Source of the DNA: Setomelanomma holmii
Lineage: Eukaryota; Ascomycota; Dothideomycetes; Pleosporales; Phaeosphaeriaceae
Reading direction: 5' to 3'
NCBI GenBank assembly: GCA_010015745.1
Contig: ML978175.1
Span: 62,001-126,000, forward strand
Length of the DNA: 64,000 nt
Of the stretch, positions 1 to 13,015 are shown in pieces. Below the pieces are notes generated by a model. The model had not been told where the DNA came from and searched no databases. It saw only the letters and a program-made list of their open reading frames with translations. Numbering within the stretch: the stretch's first letter is position 1; each line of letters opens with the position of its first letter. The position numbers were made by a program, and so were the translations under genes.

Positions 1-257
1 GCAAAATGACAGGTAGTAGCAGTGAGAAGCACATCAACGATCGGTATCGTGAGTTTGATTGAAGCCATTCTGTTCATATGCACCGAACGTGTCACAACTC
101 ATGTTGACTGCCCAAATTGGAAGTGGCGTTCAACCCAGGCGCTTCCCGTTTCGCACTAGCGTCATTGTGCGTCCCGTACCTACCGTTCCCACCCATATCG
201 TCCCACGCCGACAACACAACTCAGCATCCGTCTCATCAACGATCTAGGGTCGATACC

Positions 258-2106
258 ATGATGGCTACTTCGAGTTTGAGATTTGACACGAAAGGTATGT
301 CTGCGTGCGCTTGCCAGCAAAGGTGTGCTTCGAACGTTGAAACCACAAGCACCATTAAAACGAAGCTGATGATGCTTAGTTCACGCAGCGCAATCATTGA
401 ACGACCTACCAAATGAACTGATTCTGAACGTCCTGTCTCGCATTGATCCGCACGCAAGCGAGAGGATCTTGGGCCACATTCCTGATGATCCACCTCGGGG
501 CCTTCTAGATCCGTACCTGATCAGAGACTTCTTGGAGTGTAATCAATCACTCTATAGTATCGCTCTGACGAGCCGAAGATTTCGCGATGTTGCGCAAGAG
601 CAGCTACTTTACGCCCCAGTCATCGGAGGGTATGCCTTTCGCAAGCCCGGCGGCTCGACTGGACCCAGCCGATCTCGAGTCCTTTATCTCCTTCGTACAC
701 TATTCGTTCGGCCTGATTTGAGACGACACGTGCGACGGCTTCGTCTCTGTTTTCCGCCATTGGATAGCACCAGTTTCCTAGCGACCTCTCAATATGAGCT
801 GAGCGAGTTCAACATGAGTGCAGAGCCTGTTGAGTTCTCTGACATCGTATGTCAAGGCCGGGGAATGATATCGTCGTTGGATCTGCCGAACGATTTGAAA
901 CTGGTGATGAGCATGCAACTAAGCCTAGACACCAGACATGCCCTCACGGGAATGTTCATGATTCTTCTGCCGCAACTTGGAGTACTGTCTTTCTCTGATG
1001 ATGCGGCTGAGGTTTCACAACCTTGGGAGCTCGATGACCGTCACCTTCACCCCAACTTGGGCGGCATCCTGATGCATCGTTTGATGCAAGCTGACGAGCT
1101 AAGTCTCCCATACTTGGCGGCAGCAGCCACACTCACTCGGATCAAGGTCTCAAGTGCACAGTTGATCCGGTTAGACGGTGTCAACAGATGTCCACAGGTA
1201 GACACACTCGATATCAGCATGAAGCTTGCAGGTCTCAACCACAATCAGGTCCGTGAGCTGCTGAGACTCTTTTGTGAACCTTACGCTATCACCGATTTTC
1301 AGCGTATACGCCACCTTCGCATCGACTGCCAGGTGAAGTCGGTGGGCGTCTGGGATTTAGCGGCCCGCAGCTGCTTGAGCCATCTCCTGCTTCCTTTCAA
1401 GGATCTCAAAAGTCTTGACTATTACGCCGAACCTGCGTCAGAGAAGAACCCATTCCGAAGCGTACGGGCTTTTCCACAATACCAGGCCAACATCCAGGCA
1501 TATCCTGATGAAGGAGCCCACGTAGCGGAGGGAACATACTGGGACGAGAGGATCTACAATGCACGCACTCAGTTCACCGACTACCAATATCTGGTTGACT
1601 CGCTTGTACATGTCAGGGAAGGACTGGAATCGCTGCGATTGCCTGGTGGCTTTTGGACGCTTCCTGGTGCGATGCGAAAACCACTTCCACGATTTGAACT
1701 CTTTCCATCATTACACACTTTGGGCCTTCCCCAAGCCGCGATCCTCTCTCTAAAATTAGACAATATGCGCTTTCCCGAGATCGTCAAGGGAGACTTTGAG
1801 CTTCTTCCTACGCAGGTCTTGCCGCCAAAGCTGCGGAATCTCAAAATTTTCGATGCCGATGCTTGGATCATGCTTTCGCCGTGGCTGGAGGAGCTCTTTA
1901 CTCGACAGGCTGAGTGCAATCAATGGCCTAATTTGACGAAGTTGGAATTGCTAGTCGGTCCACTGATTGACGACTTCGACCTTGGCAGATGGATTCGGAG
2001 AGAATATCCCTCCTTGAACCACTTTTGGAAATTGGTCGACAAAGCTAGCTTCCGAGTGGTCGTGAGTCGAGACAATGAAGTGCCCGCCGTGCATGGCATT
2101 CACTGA
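258..2106 (+). CDS. F-box-like protein, first of a tandem pair
   Basis: Two exons: 258-294 and 389-2106, with a 94-nt intron (donor GTATGT at 295, acceptor CGCAG ending at 388). The long open frame has no ATG near its 5' end. The splice adds one (tandem ATG at 258/261) and keeps phase, giving about 581 residues. Right after the splice comes an F-box-like start (LNDLPNELILNVLSRID), then leucine-rich stretches spaced like degenerate LRRs (LRRHVRRLRLCF, LPPKLRNLKIFDADA). Proteins of this type usually present substrates to SCF ubiquitin ligases; here that is inferred from the family only. A related but broken gene follows 281 bp downstream on the same strand, suggesting tandem duplication. Substrate unknown. 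Confidence 0.75.
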
Positions 2107-2387
2107 ATGGAGCGCAACTCTTTCGAAAGACGTGTAGCTCGAAATTGTCTTAAAGGATGCGATGGATCGTTTTTTTTTGGCGATGCACTACGCGAGAGCA
2201 AGCGCATTGAGACTAGCATTGTTGCACGGCATCGCAGCTACTGGCCACGATATATCGCTGCCTATCAGCGAAGTATTAATATAACTTCCCTCGCCTCAAC
2301 ACCACAGCTCACAATCCAAGCTATTGCAATTCAAGCGACTAGTGAACCTTGTGCCTCCGTACACCGTCCAGAGGGTTCCCTTCAACC

Positions 2388-3913
2388 ATGAGTCCGCCTT
2401 CCACGCCGGTGCTACAACCTGCTAGAAACGACGATCTGAATTCGCTGTCCAACGAGCTCATTCTGTTGATCCTCGAACATCTTTTGGAGGACCAGCAATA
2501 CCTAATTGCCACCGAGACCCGCTGTGCCTATAACGGTGGTGGCTTCCGGGGTGCTGGCCCACCTTACGCGAAACCCGGGTCCGATATCGCAGCTCTCGCA
2601 AAGCTCGCATCGACATGTACAAGAAATAGAGACATTGTGCAGCCTCTTCTATTTCGAAGTGTGTCCCCGTCAGTCTTGGTCGACACTGGCGCTGGAACCA
2701 ATTCTCGCCAATATACCTATATTCGCGGACACTGCTAGAGAAACCACATCTGCGCGCACATACAAGCAGCTTACGCATTGACTTACCGGGTTGCTGGGGC
2801 CAAAGCATGGACACTTGGGCTGCTGAACCAATGCAGCTATACGACGTGGCTAGCACTCATATCGATACCCTTGACTGGATGAACACAAGTGCTAAAGATG
2901 AATAGAAGTGGCAATTGAAGCGTCTCCGTCCGCTCGCCTTCTGCGCGCTGATATTGTCGCAGCTCCCAAATCTAAAGAACCTGGATCTGGCATCACAGCT
3001 CGATAATGGCAGCTCAGACGCTCTCATCTCCAGGATATTCTTCACCAGCTCCGGGCTTTCTGATGATGAACACGACGACGCATTACGTGAGCTCGCGCGA
3101 TGCCCTGGTCTCGCTCACCTACAACACATGCGCTTGTTTTCGATAGCACCTTTGTTCTCAGCGCCGTTGGACCGTGTCATCTCACTGAGATCTCTGGATA
3201 TCTCCCTGAAAGACGTATGGACCGCCAAGCCCACTCTCGCGCTGGATCGTATCATGAGCTTGCGACTGGACTGTGATCAAGCTACGCGTTTTCAAGACAT
3301 GGATTACTTACATCGAGCGGTAGAACGTATTCTGTCGTGTTTCAGGAACCTAGAGATTCTGCATTTTTATGACAGCATTGAAGTCGGGCAAAGCGCAGAC
3401 ATGTCGTCTCGTGAACGCTATAGTGAGCTTGCAATCAGCATGGCACCAGTGAAAGGCACTTTACGAAAACTCGAATTACCCTGCGGATGCTGGACGATGG
3501 CAACTTCTGGTCCCAATCAAATCACTTCCGAACAACAGCCCGGCGCCATGACTGGGTCAATTGCAAACTTGTCAAGCTTCGAGAAGCTGGAAGATTTAGT
3601 TATTCATTCCACGGCAATTATTGCAAAAGGCTTGCATGACACTCAAGTCGCGGACCCAACCTCTACACTGTCGCCCACGGTCAAAGATATCACCGTGTAC
3701 GGACCGCACGATGGACTGTGGTCATGGATCGGCGACATCTTAGACCATCGTGGCTCGCATTTTCATTACTTGCGCTTTATCAGATTGTTGCGCGAGAAGC
3801 CCGTACTAGGACTAAAGTTGTCGAGTCGGACTGAGCTCAAAGAGAGCCATGAAAAGCTTTGGGAGATGGTGACGAACAGTACGTTAAAGTTCCGAGGGGA
3901 CATCTATACTTAG
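2388..3913 (+). pseudogene. Broken F-box-like paralogue
   Basis: Starts at ATG 2388 with an F-box-like segment (LNSLSNELILLILEHLLED). The frame then shifts near 2725-2732: the first frame ends at TAG 2736-2738, while a second frame continues the family-like sequence (TLLEKPHLRAHTSSLRIDLP). That second frame meets an in-frame TAG at 2903-2905 and runs on to a stop at 3911-3913. The C-terminal part resembles the upstream neighbour (LRKLELPCGCWTM here, LESLRLPGGFWTL there). I found no plausible intron that removes either lesion, so I read it as a decaying duplicate. A shorter product from the last open part (2915-3913) cannot be excluded. Confidence 0.65.
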
Positions 3914-5824
3914 CTACCATATGCCTCGTTGCTTCAGAATTCAATGAGGCAAATCAAATCATCGAGCCAATGGTATCTTGACCTCAATAAGTCTGTTTCT
4001 ATTCGACGTATAAGGAGTCCGCCTCTACGACGCACTGGGATCCATAAGCAAGCACCTGCCACGCGGATTCCACTCATATCCTTTCGCGCCACAACTGCAT
4101 GCACTGACACGCGTCATTCCCACTTCAAAACATGGTTCCAAAATCTACCGTAACTCTACTTGCAATGACCATTCAGGGTCCCAGCTAATACACGCCTCTA
4201 AGCTTCTCACTTTTCGACCCGAGCACCATCACGTGATTAGTCCATATGCTACATATGGAACGATTCCACACAAATTCTCGACCTATCCTTTGTAGCTCCA
4301 CTTCGCATACAACCAAAGCACGCACTCTATCCCACTCCATTTGCTCCTTCGCCATGTCTCGCACACCTCAAAAGCACAATGAGATGGGGATCCGCAACCG
4401 CGCTCCCGAGGTCCGCTTACTGAAACCGGCACAGCACTTGACGCTTGTCTGACTTGCAACACGAAACACGACGAGTGAAAAGCTGTTTTGTTGTAACGAT
4501 AAAATGTGGGTGGGTGTCTTGGGTATTTTTGTACCTCGGTGTCGTTGGTGTGCAGATTGTCTCAATGTAAATGGAGCAGGGTATGTGCAATTCGATGGCG
4601 TTAGACCGAGAAGGTCAGATCAGATCATACCATGGTCTAGTCGACTCGGAACATTGCGGAGATATTTCAGCTGTACTTGTCTCACTATACCACGGTACGC
4701 GACGCGATGCGACGCGGCAGTTTCGTTTTAGTCCTCGTACGGCGCGCTCCTGTCCCTCGTCTCGTCTGACATTCGAGTCCAGTCTCGCATCGAGATCGGT
4801 GCCCTCCTGCACAGTGGCTCGCTCTCCAATCTTCCTGTGTAACAGAGTGCCGACCGTGACGAATCGAGACTGACGTCTGGCTTCGGAAGTTTTGCCACTG
4901 TTCCCGATGAAGCAAGGCGCTGTGTAGTCGTTCAACTCGCCCTATGCAGTCAGAAAAAAAGCAATGTTTGGAGCTGAAAAGGACCTTGGGAGGGCGTCAC
5001 TGTGCATGGTGCGAGGAGAACGTGATTTGTGCTGCTTTTGTAAGTCGTGTTGGAGTTGGTTTTTGCTGGAGAAAGTGGTTTGTAATTGTTCGCCGCGTGT
5101 GAAAGAGGTACTGGCAGACTGGCTGTGGTTCGCTCTTCTGCTACGGCTACTAAAATCCCAAGACTGTTCCTCCAGCCGAAACAAAATGGTAACTACTTCG
5201 CTGCGTCATCATCGTGTCCAAAATATGCCATCATATCATCATCGCTGCCAACGCATCAATCCAACATCGCTTGCTCTTCCAACCAAAAGAAACCATCAAA
5301 TCGACAAGCCAAATGGGTATTAAGATCCACCAAAAGAAGCCTCCCGGTACTGAGCCGGGAGCAGGTATAATGCGGGTAAAACTGCGAAGAAATGCGACGC
5401 TCGATATACGTGCCAAAAAGAAGAAAAGCGTACAATCTGATCCATTCCGAGAGAGGTTCAACCTCCACGCATGCAAATGTTGGTGTGCGGGAGCGTTCCA
5501 TGTCTAGCAAACAATAACAATGTGACCTGCACTGTCGCGAGGAACGCAGCAAACGAACAAACAAAACGCAGATGGGGAATCGAGCCAATTTCCAAAGGGA
5601 AAGAATCAACCAAACTTTTCGATGACGAGGCCGGCCGTGAGGCCAGCCTCGAGTGTGGAACTTTTCGTAGTAGATTCCGCCCAGATTGGAATGAAATAAG
5701 AGAGATTGCGTTCAGAACAAGAGAAAGAGAACGAGGCAGATCCAAGAGAACTGAACGTCGACGAAGTTATGATCAGCTGTAAGCACAGTTGCAGCAGTGT
5801 GAAGGCGGAGGACTCATGAGAGCT
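3914..5824. other. Gene-free stretch, 1.9 kb
   Basis: Only short, mutually overlapping frames without recognisable protein features. It holds a 7-bp-arm hairpin-like repeat near 5341 (CTCCCGG/CCGGGAG). The distal part probably carries the 3' end of the transcript from the minus-strand gene at 5825. Confidence 0.5.
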
Positions 5825-8263
5825 TCAATAATAGGTGGTGTTGCGGCTGCGTCGCAAGACGTGGCCTCGACCGTCTCGATCATCGCGGCTCTCTCGAGTC
5901 TCACCACGATCGCGCCGGCTGCGGTCAGTGCGTGAGCTTCTTTCAGAAGCTTCTTCGGCGTCACGTCTTCCCTGACCTGCAACAATAGATCTTCTGTTGT
6001 TGCCTCTCTGACTACCCAACTCGCTGTGGTAGACGGTCTCATCGCCACGTGTGCCACCGATGACAAGATCGGTAGCGCCGTTTTCGGCAGGGACTAACTG
6101 CAAGGTGCGACCCTCCATTTCGCCAGAGATTTGAAGGTTGACTGGAGCGGAACCATTTTGTATACGAAGTCGGATCTCGTTGTTCGTGTTGCCCGTCATC
6201 GTGGTACGGTTGGACTGGCTTGCTTTGCCGCTGCCGTTCGAAGATCCAGATTCCGAGGGCATGGAAGGCATGCGAGACGCCCTCTTTGCAGCCCTGTTGA
6301 CCTCGTCGACAATTGGCTCACGGGCGCCACGAGTATTATTGATATAGTCCTCCGCAACCATTTCCTTCTTTTTGCTCTTGGTCTCGATAGCACGCTCTTT
6401 GGGCATACGCAAATCAGAGGTGTCGGGCCTGCGACGAGATCGTAGAGAAGGACGAGCTACTGGCCGCTCTTCCTCTTCCAAGTCGTCGTCCTCGTCGTCA
6501 AATCCACCAGGCATATGACGACGTCGATCGCGATCGTCAACAACAATGGTTCGTGAAGCTCTCCTCTCGCGTTTGCGATCGCGATCGCGCTCATGCGCAG
6601 CAGCTTTCACTTGCTCCTCCAAAATTCTAGCTTCCTCAAAGGCTCTAGCACGCTCCCGGGCTTTGATCTGCCTCTCATACTCCTCGTGAGCCTTCTCTGT
6701 AGTCTGGTATGACTGACGGCGATTTGGCTTGCTGCTATTGTTCACCACTACTCGCGTAGGCTGGGTGTCATACTCGGACTGCGATTGACGGTGCATAGGA
6801 GGCCGGCTCACGGAGGCTCGTCGTGAAGGAGCAGGCGGTCGTGGGGCTCGCTCGCGCTCCCTTTCGCGATCGCGTGGGGCAGGACGGTCCACAACGATTG
6901 ATTGACGGCGGCTATCGCGTGGCCTCTCCTGTGCGTATGTATTGGGGCGGGTCAGAGTAGGTCGTCGTGATTGGCTTGGGTTACGTTTGAGCACTGGCGG
7001 CGGCATGAGTCGCCTCTCTTCCCGAGCTCGTGGGTCATCGTAGTCGTATTGCGGTGCATCTTCCTCATACTCGGATGATTCCGTCTCGGACACTTCTTCA
7101 TCTTGGTATTGGATGAGCTTAGGCTTAGGCATGCGGTTCATCTTGGGCATCTTGGGCTCGATGGGCGTTGGCGGTTGGCCAAATCTTGCCGAGTAGTTGG
7201 TCGTGTCATCCTGCGTGTTGATGGCAGCGGGGAAGCCGCGGGCACCGTTGTTCGACGACACGCGTGCAGACAAAGACGGCCTCTGCATGTGTTCAAAGGC
7301 TGGCGCTGCTTGGAGTGCAGGATTGTAGTAGGGACCACCTTGTTGCTGTGGCATGTACGATGGAATGACGCCGTGCTGCATGTGTGGTGCCCTGTGTTGC
7401 TGATACGCCGAGTTGAAGTGGGCGGAGCTCGCAGGTGGAGGTCCTCGCTCGTGGGGTGGACTCGGGTAGCCTGGCATCGGCATGCCTTGCTGCCACTGAA
7501 GCGTGCTAGGGTCTCCCGCAAAGCTCTGCGGTCGTGGTCGAGACGAAGACGGGCGACGAACTGAGAATCCTGGTTCAACGACAGCCGCTCCTTGCATGTA
7601 GGATCCGGGATGTCGGAGATATGTCGGCGATGAGGGTGCGTAGTATGGGTCGGATTGAACAGAGCGTTGATCCTGAGGGTATCGTGGGATCTCTTGAGTG
7701 GATTGAGAGGGTTGAGTGATGGTAGGGCGACGTCGTGGCTTGACGTTGGGACCACATTGGGTGCAGTTCGGGTCCGTACATTCCTCAGGGTCCTTGGTGA
7801 CAGTTGGGCGGCGCTGGCCAGCAGGTCGCTTCGAGGCAGAAGAGGCAGTGCGCGCGAGTTTCTGGCGCGGGCTGCTCTCGTTGCTGTATTGTCGAGACTC
7901 TCCACCAGTTGGTCGTCGAGGCTTGGGTGCCGGGCTAGGGGCAGGTGCGGGTGCAGTGGTGGTGGGCATGACAGGCGGGCTTCGCGAAGTGGCACTTGGA
8001 GCCGAATCAGCCGAACTCTTCGAAATGCCGGTGTAGCTTGAGTACCCAGAGTCGCTGCGCAGGTCGATGTTGGCTGTCATCTTCTCCTGAGCCGACGCTT
8101 GCTCCTGGTTCAGGTCCTTGCTGCGCTTGGTGCTGACATTGGCCTGCGCAGGCGGCGTGGCCGACTTGCGATTGAAGTTCTCGCGGAGGACATGGTCGAC
8201 GCTCTGGTCAGAGTCGTAGTCCTCGACAGTGGCGTGGAGGTTGTGGGTGGTGGTGTTCGCCAT
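5825..8263 (-). CDS. Large disordered, charged protein of unknown function
   Basis: Single uninterrupted frame of 812 residues. I start at the ATG at 8263, which sits in a good GCCATGG context, and not at the upstream in-frame TTG. The composition is low in hydrophobics and rich in Ser, Pro, Arg, Gln and Glu. In order: a Ser/Pro/Ala-rich N-terminal third, a Pro/Gln/Tyr-rich centre, an acidic patch (EETESSEYEEDAPQYDYDD-like), Arg/Glu/Asp runs (RERERERAPRP), and a charged helix likely to form a coiled coil (EEYERQIKARERARAFEEAR) near residues 540-590. The C-terminal third holds Arg-rich stretches and ends in RRSRNTTYY. There is no membrane segment or catalytic motif. It may be a scaffold or nucleic-acid-associated protein; this is inference only. 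Confidence 0.8.
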   Translation of the reverse strand: MANTTTHNLHATVEDYDSDQSVDHVLRENFNRKSATPPAQANVSTKRSKDLNQEQASAQEKMTANIDLRSDSGYSSYTGISKSSADSAPSATSRSPPVMPTTTAPAPAPSPAPKPRRPTGGESRQYSNESSPRQKLARTASSASKRPAGQRRPTVTKDPEECTDPNCTQCGPNVKPRRRPTITQPSQSTQEIPRYPQDQRSVQSDPYYAPSSPTYLRHPGSYMQGAAVVEPGFSVRRPSSSRPRPQSFAGDPSTLQWQQGMPMPGYPSPPHERGPPPASSAHFNSAYQQHRAPHMQHGVIPSYMPQQQGGPYYNPALQAAPAFEHMQRPSLSARVSSNNGARGFPAAINTQDDTTNYSARFGQPPTPIEPKMPKMNRMPKPKLIQYQDEEVSETESSEYEEDAPQYDYDDPRAREERRLMPPPVLKRNPSQSRRPTLTRPNTYAQERPRDSRRQSIVVDRPAPRDRERERERAPRPPAPSRRASVSRPPMHRQSQSEYDTQPTRVVVNNSSKPNRRQSYQTTEKAHEEYERQIKARERARAFEEARILEEQVKAAAHERDRDRKRERRASRTIVVDDRDRRRHMPGGFDDEDDDLEEEERPVARPSLRSRRRPDTSDLRMPKERAIETKSKKKEMVAEDYINNTRGAREPIVDEVNRAAKRASRMPSMPSESGSSNGSGKASQSNRTTMTGNTNNEIRLRIQNGSAPVNLQISGEMEGRTLQLVPAENGATDLVIGGTRGDETVYHSELGSQRGNNRRSIVAGQGRRDAEEASERSSRTDRSRRDRGETRESRDDRDGRGHVLRRSRNTTYY

Positions 8264-11200
8264 GGCGGATAACGTGGGTGAGCGGGCCTTGGGCACGCTA
8301 TGAGGTCTGTCGCCCAAAATTTAGCGTCGGGAGCCTATCGATAGCCGTGGAGCGACGATGAAGTCCGGCGACAGTCAAGTGAGGGTGCAGAAAAGTGTGC
8401 GCATGCTACCGTCTCATATTGTGTAGGCAGAGTGCAAGAGTAAGGGTGCAGAGACAGCGGCGTGGTGAAGTAAGAAGAGGAGAACACGACGGTATGACGG
8501 GGCGGACAGTGTGTGCAGGCATGCAGGCGGCAGGCGCTTTGGGCTCGAAAAATTGCGGCGGGGAAATTTCAAAACGCGCTGGCACCTCACGTACTCTAAT
8601 ATAAGGCCAGCTAGTCGCATCGCCCTTCATGCACTGCGTCTAAATGTCTCGTTGGGCGCACCACCGCCCGCTGCTGCCCAGGTAAGTCCACGGGTCGCTC
8701 CTGCCCTCCCAGCAGCGCGCTCCTTCCGTCGCGGGCAGCCCTCACGATGCCTCCTTCCACCATTGGCGTTGGTGACGCAGCTGCCACACCATCGCGCGCT
8801 GCCTTCCCGCAGCATGCAGCCCAGTGGTCCGCCTTCATCCCCAATTGCCATGACACTGCGTTCCCTGCGCCATTACGATCGCCTCTGCGGTGCTTGCGAC
8901 CACTTTGAGGTTTTAGCCGGCTCCCCAGAGTGCTCTCATATGTCTGATAGCCTTCTTTCCGACCAACCGCCATTGCTATCAGTTCGCTCACAGGGCCTCT
9001 CCTTGCTGATGATCGCCTCTCCATGTGCGTAATTTTAGCCCGCAACCGCACCAGTGTCTGCGATTGGCTCTGCTCAGCTGCGCGACGTCCGTCAGACACC
9101 AGCAGCCGTGAGGGCCTGACTGGCTACGACAGAGCGAGTGAAACCGGGATCGCCCGCGCTGGTTATGCGGGCTGCTATCCCTTATTCGACGAATCCACCG
9201 TTCGGCTCTTCACCGCTTCTCAGACCTGCGACTGCTGGCGACAATCTCACAGACTCCAGGCTAAGCTGTGCACGGCGCACACTTACGCCTCACACGAGAA
9301 GCTATGCCTGACTTGAGTGCTTACGTCCATGCTTCTTTCTTCAAGCAGTGAGTCTTGGCGTTATCTATGCGTAACCATCACCACTCTGCGAACGCCCATC
9401 ACGATCGCCGCGGGCAGGGCCAGCATTTCCTAGCTTCGATTCTTCATCCTCTCGATCCTTTCGTTTCGACGTCATTTGAGCCGCCTTCATGTACTCTTGT
9501 TGTACCCGCTAGCTGTTTTTTCTTGTCCTGCCACGTCAGTTCTGCACAATTCTGCAGGAACAACAAAGCACTCTCAACATTCGCGACATTCATTAATGTC
9601 GCAAAGACGCGCAAAGTGTATTCCTCGCCACCGAGAGTTGTCCCAGCCGCTCTGTTTTGAGCATGACTGGCAGCTTCATGTTTGAACAACGCGAATCACA
9701 ATCTTCCAGAACGTCTCTGCCCCACTTGCGTCCTAGGACCCGGCATCCATCCAACTACAGCAAGACAGCTGTACCCGGTGTAACCATCCGCCTGGTCTCC
9801 GAGGGCTCCCTCGTCACGCAGGCCGGCCAAGCTCTGCTTACTCGTCGAGTCGTCTGAACCCCACCTAGCTTCCGGTGAAGAGACGCAAGCCATCAACCGA
9901 CGTCTACGTCCTCAACCAGTCGTATCAATTTGTACAGCTGGCGACCCCAAGCTTGAGCGCTGGAGAAATGGATTTCTGACTGTCTCGCACTCGCCTCAAC
10001 TGTGGCACGCACGAAAAGTGTTATCGTGTCCGAAGCCGACGCTGTCACACCGAGTCTGTCCACGTTGCCTCCCGGCCTCACACTGCTGTTGCCATTTCAC
10101 ATTCTTGACCTGTTTCATCGCTTCAGGCTGCCGGCATGCACTCGCAGAGCTTGAGCAGGCCAGGGCCTTGCCATCTGCCGGACGTTCTAGCCGTAGAACG
10201 AAGCATGCAGTGGTCTGACCCCAGAACGGCGCACTCATATCCAATGCTCCTACACCACCATGCTGGCGCTCATCTTGCCGTACAACAGTTGTAGTGTCGT
10301 GCTTGTCATGTGTCCGCTCTCAAGTTCTGCAAGATCAGCCTTATTCGATTCACCTACACTCTTGTGGGGTTATCCATGAGTCAGGCCTGTTTTTCTTCTT
10401 TGCACCACTTTGCACGACTTCGAATGGTACCAACTACCAGGTCGGCAGAGATGCCGTCGTACATGTTGAATGTTCTATGTTACTCGCGCTCGTATTCGCA
10501 TATGCTAACGTGCTGCGCAAGGCCACAATGGCCATACTATTCGGATAGATGGCAAACCAGCACTTTAGCAACAGCTTAAGGAATTTGACTGACGTCTCAA
10601 TAGGCTTCGGTGCGACCTTGAATCACGCTCGGCACATCAGATGCATCCTGCAGACGAAGATCTGTGGCTGTCAATGGCGTTATCGAAGTGCCACCCCTAC
10701 ACAAGAGATACGATATCGGCAGCCAATGTGCAACAGCAGCATGCGGAAGCCTTGCTGATGATAGCCGTGCTCAGTAGGAGATGCTCGTTCAAGAGCTGCT
10801 CTGGCAGGGAGATGTAACTTGGGACGTCATGCGGTCGGGCTAATGTGACTTTTGGACTGTGCGAGTACAATTGACAGCTGTTGCCCAACTTCAGTGCGAT
10901 CACTTAGCTTGTGCACGCCGCGGAGCTCGTCGTAGAAGGCCACCTCTGGCGAACATGCCACCATTCCATGGCCGCATCTATGCGCCATATCGAGAACGCA
11001 GCAGTACCAGCAAGCCAATACCAGTCCATCTTCCATCCCCAGCCTTACATCGCAGGACGGAAGGTTTCTTGATTACAACCAAGTCCTTTGCCAAAGCACA
11101 GAACTGAATGGTCGTTGAAGCATGAGTCGTGGGACCTGCGCTAACGAACAAGCAAGAACATGTGGGACCGCCGCCCACTCAGCCCTAGGACTCGCCTCGT

Positions 11201-13015
11201 CGTCCTCACGACCCCATTACTGTTCTTTAGCCACCACACTGGGCATTCAAGAATACGCACCGCACTACTCAGCTTTCGCCCTGTTTCCGCTACACATCCT
11301 CTCTACCCGCTACCCGCTCCGCTCCTATCAGTGCGTGTGAGTCACTGCCCAGCTCAGCAAAGGAATGTGCAGTCGAGTACGTCGCTGCCCAAATCTACCC
11401 TGATTGGGTTCCGAGTACACGGGAGTGCGTAGTTTTGCGGCTCATGGCTGCCCAGCGGACCCACTTGCAGTTGCAGGATGCCCAATGCAGACCCACACCG
11501 CGGCTATAATGGGCACGAGTGACGGCCTCAACACCACGTTGCAAATGATGTCTCGAGATTTGTCGCACGCGGACAAGGAATGAAGGCTCAAGGGCCCGAT
11601 TACTGGCCTGACGGCACTTGAAGGAGTGTGGAAAGAAAGGTTGGAGAATCCTGAGATCGCACGCTCAGTGACTAACGCAAAGATGGACCGCGCACTCAGC
11701 CCTACCCGGGATTTTGAGCGAACGTCCCGAATGGAGGTCAGGTCCGCCGGCAACACGTCATTCCTAATGACTCGACATTTTGAGTCTGACATGCGAACGA
11801 TGTGGCCTTGGCGTAGACCGTAAGCGAGGCGCACATGCCTCCGTTCAGACGTACATGATCACACCCGCTAATGACAATGACCAAAGGGCTCCGAATGTGT
11901 GCCCAAATGCTCTAGCATGAACGAGAGCGGCAAGCAGCACGCTAAAAACCGTCCACATGATCGCTGCGAATACCGAGCTGCCGATCCATTGAACATTCAT
12001 AGTAAGTGAGATACTGTAAGTACTCTCACGGAATGTATGTGTTAGATTAGAAACCATAGGCTTTGCTTTCGTGCAATCCATCTTATTTCCAAAGGTCCTG
12101 AACACTGCCGTTTGCTTGAATCAATTCTGCTTTTCCACGCTCAGCCACTTGCTCGATGGAACCGACGATACATCGAACGATACAAAGACGCTTCAGTCGT
12201 CAGCTGTGTTTTAGCCAGGATGGACGTCTCGAAGATTGGCCCTTTCTCGATGGTCTATTATGGTGGTGAACCTTCAGGGCTGATTATGGTGCTTCCAGCT
12301 GAATGGGATTGGTTGTGGGATGCAAAAGTAGCGAAGAAGATTGATGTGATGAGATGTGAATATGTGAGATTTTCTAGGACAAAAGGATATGTCAGATTGG
12401 TGAATAGTATGGCTCTGAATCTGCTGAATGGATCGTAGACAAACGGACTCAGTATGGCCTACCGCAAGAAGGAAGCCCAGCAAAGGGAGTAAATGTGATG
12501 TGAACATGCGACAATTCAAAGTGGAAGGGACTTCAGAATGGTGTACAATGTGAAGCTGAGCTTTCCAAATGGAGTGCGAATAGCAGAATTCAGGATTTAG
12601 TGGGGGCGATCGCGAGACGGAGTGGTGTGGTCGTGCAAATGAGTTGACTTGAGGAGAACGAGGTGGGGTACGTCAGGAGAGAAGGACATCGAAGTATCGG
12701 GCGACATGGGGCCAGGGAATTGGCGAGCGGATAGCTTGCGGGTGTGTGAAGTGGTGAAGCAGTCGACATGCAAGATCCGCTCGGATCATGTCTCTTTTGC
12801 TTAATTTGATTGACTTCGACGCGATCCAGAGTCGCTGAGACTAAAGTCGAACACACTGTAGACGCGAAATAATTTGTTCTTGGATAAAGATGGATGTGGT
12901 CAAGTCACGGGGTTGTCGGCGACGACATAAGGTCTAGGTAGATGGTATTTGGGTAATGATTCTTGGACTCATTCGTCACTTCCCACAGCTTCTGTTCAGT
13001 TTAAATCTTCTTGGC
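8264..13015. other. Gene-poor region, 4.75 kb
   Basis: No open frame here has convincing protein character. Many short pyrimidine-rich plus-strand frames overlap at 8.5-11.4 kb. The best is a frame at 12112-12438 without a good ATG context. A 10-bp palindrome CTATCGATAG lies at about 8336, just upstream of the disordered-protein start. The region may hold a long 5' leader or regulatory DNA for that gene. Confidence 0.45.

Noticed and set aside
7138..7995. 285-codon minus-strand frame inside the disordered-protein gene
   Set aside because: Shifted frame within an 812-codon gene; composition is that expected from the low-complexity host frame.
12112..12438. 108-codon frame in the 8-13 kb desert
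   Set aside because: Somewhat protein-like, but no good start, no splice partners and no recognised family; not enough to call.
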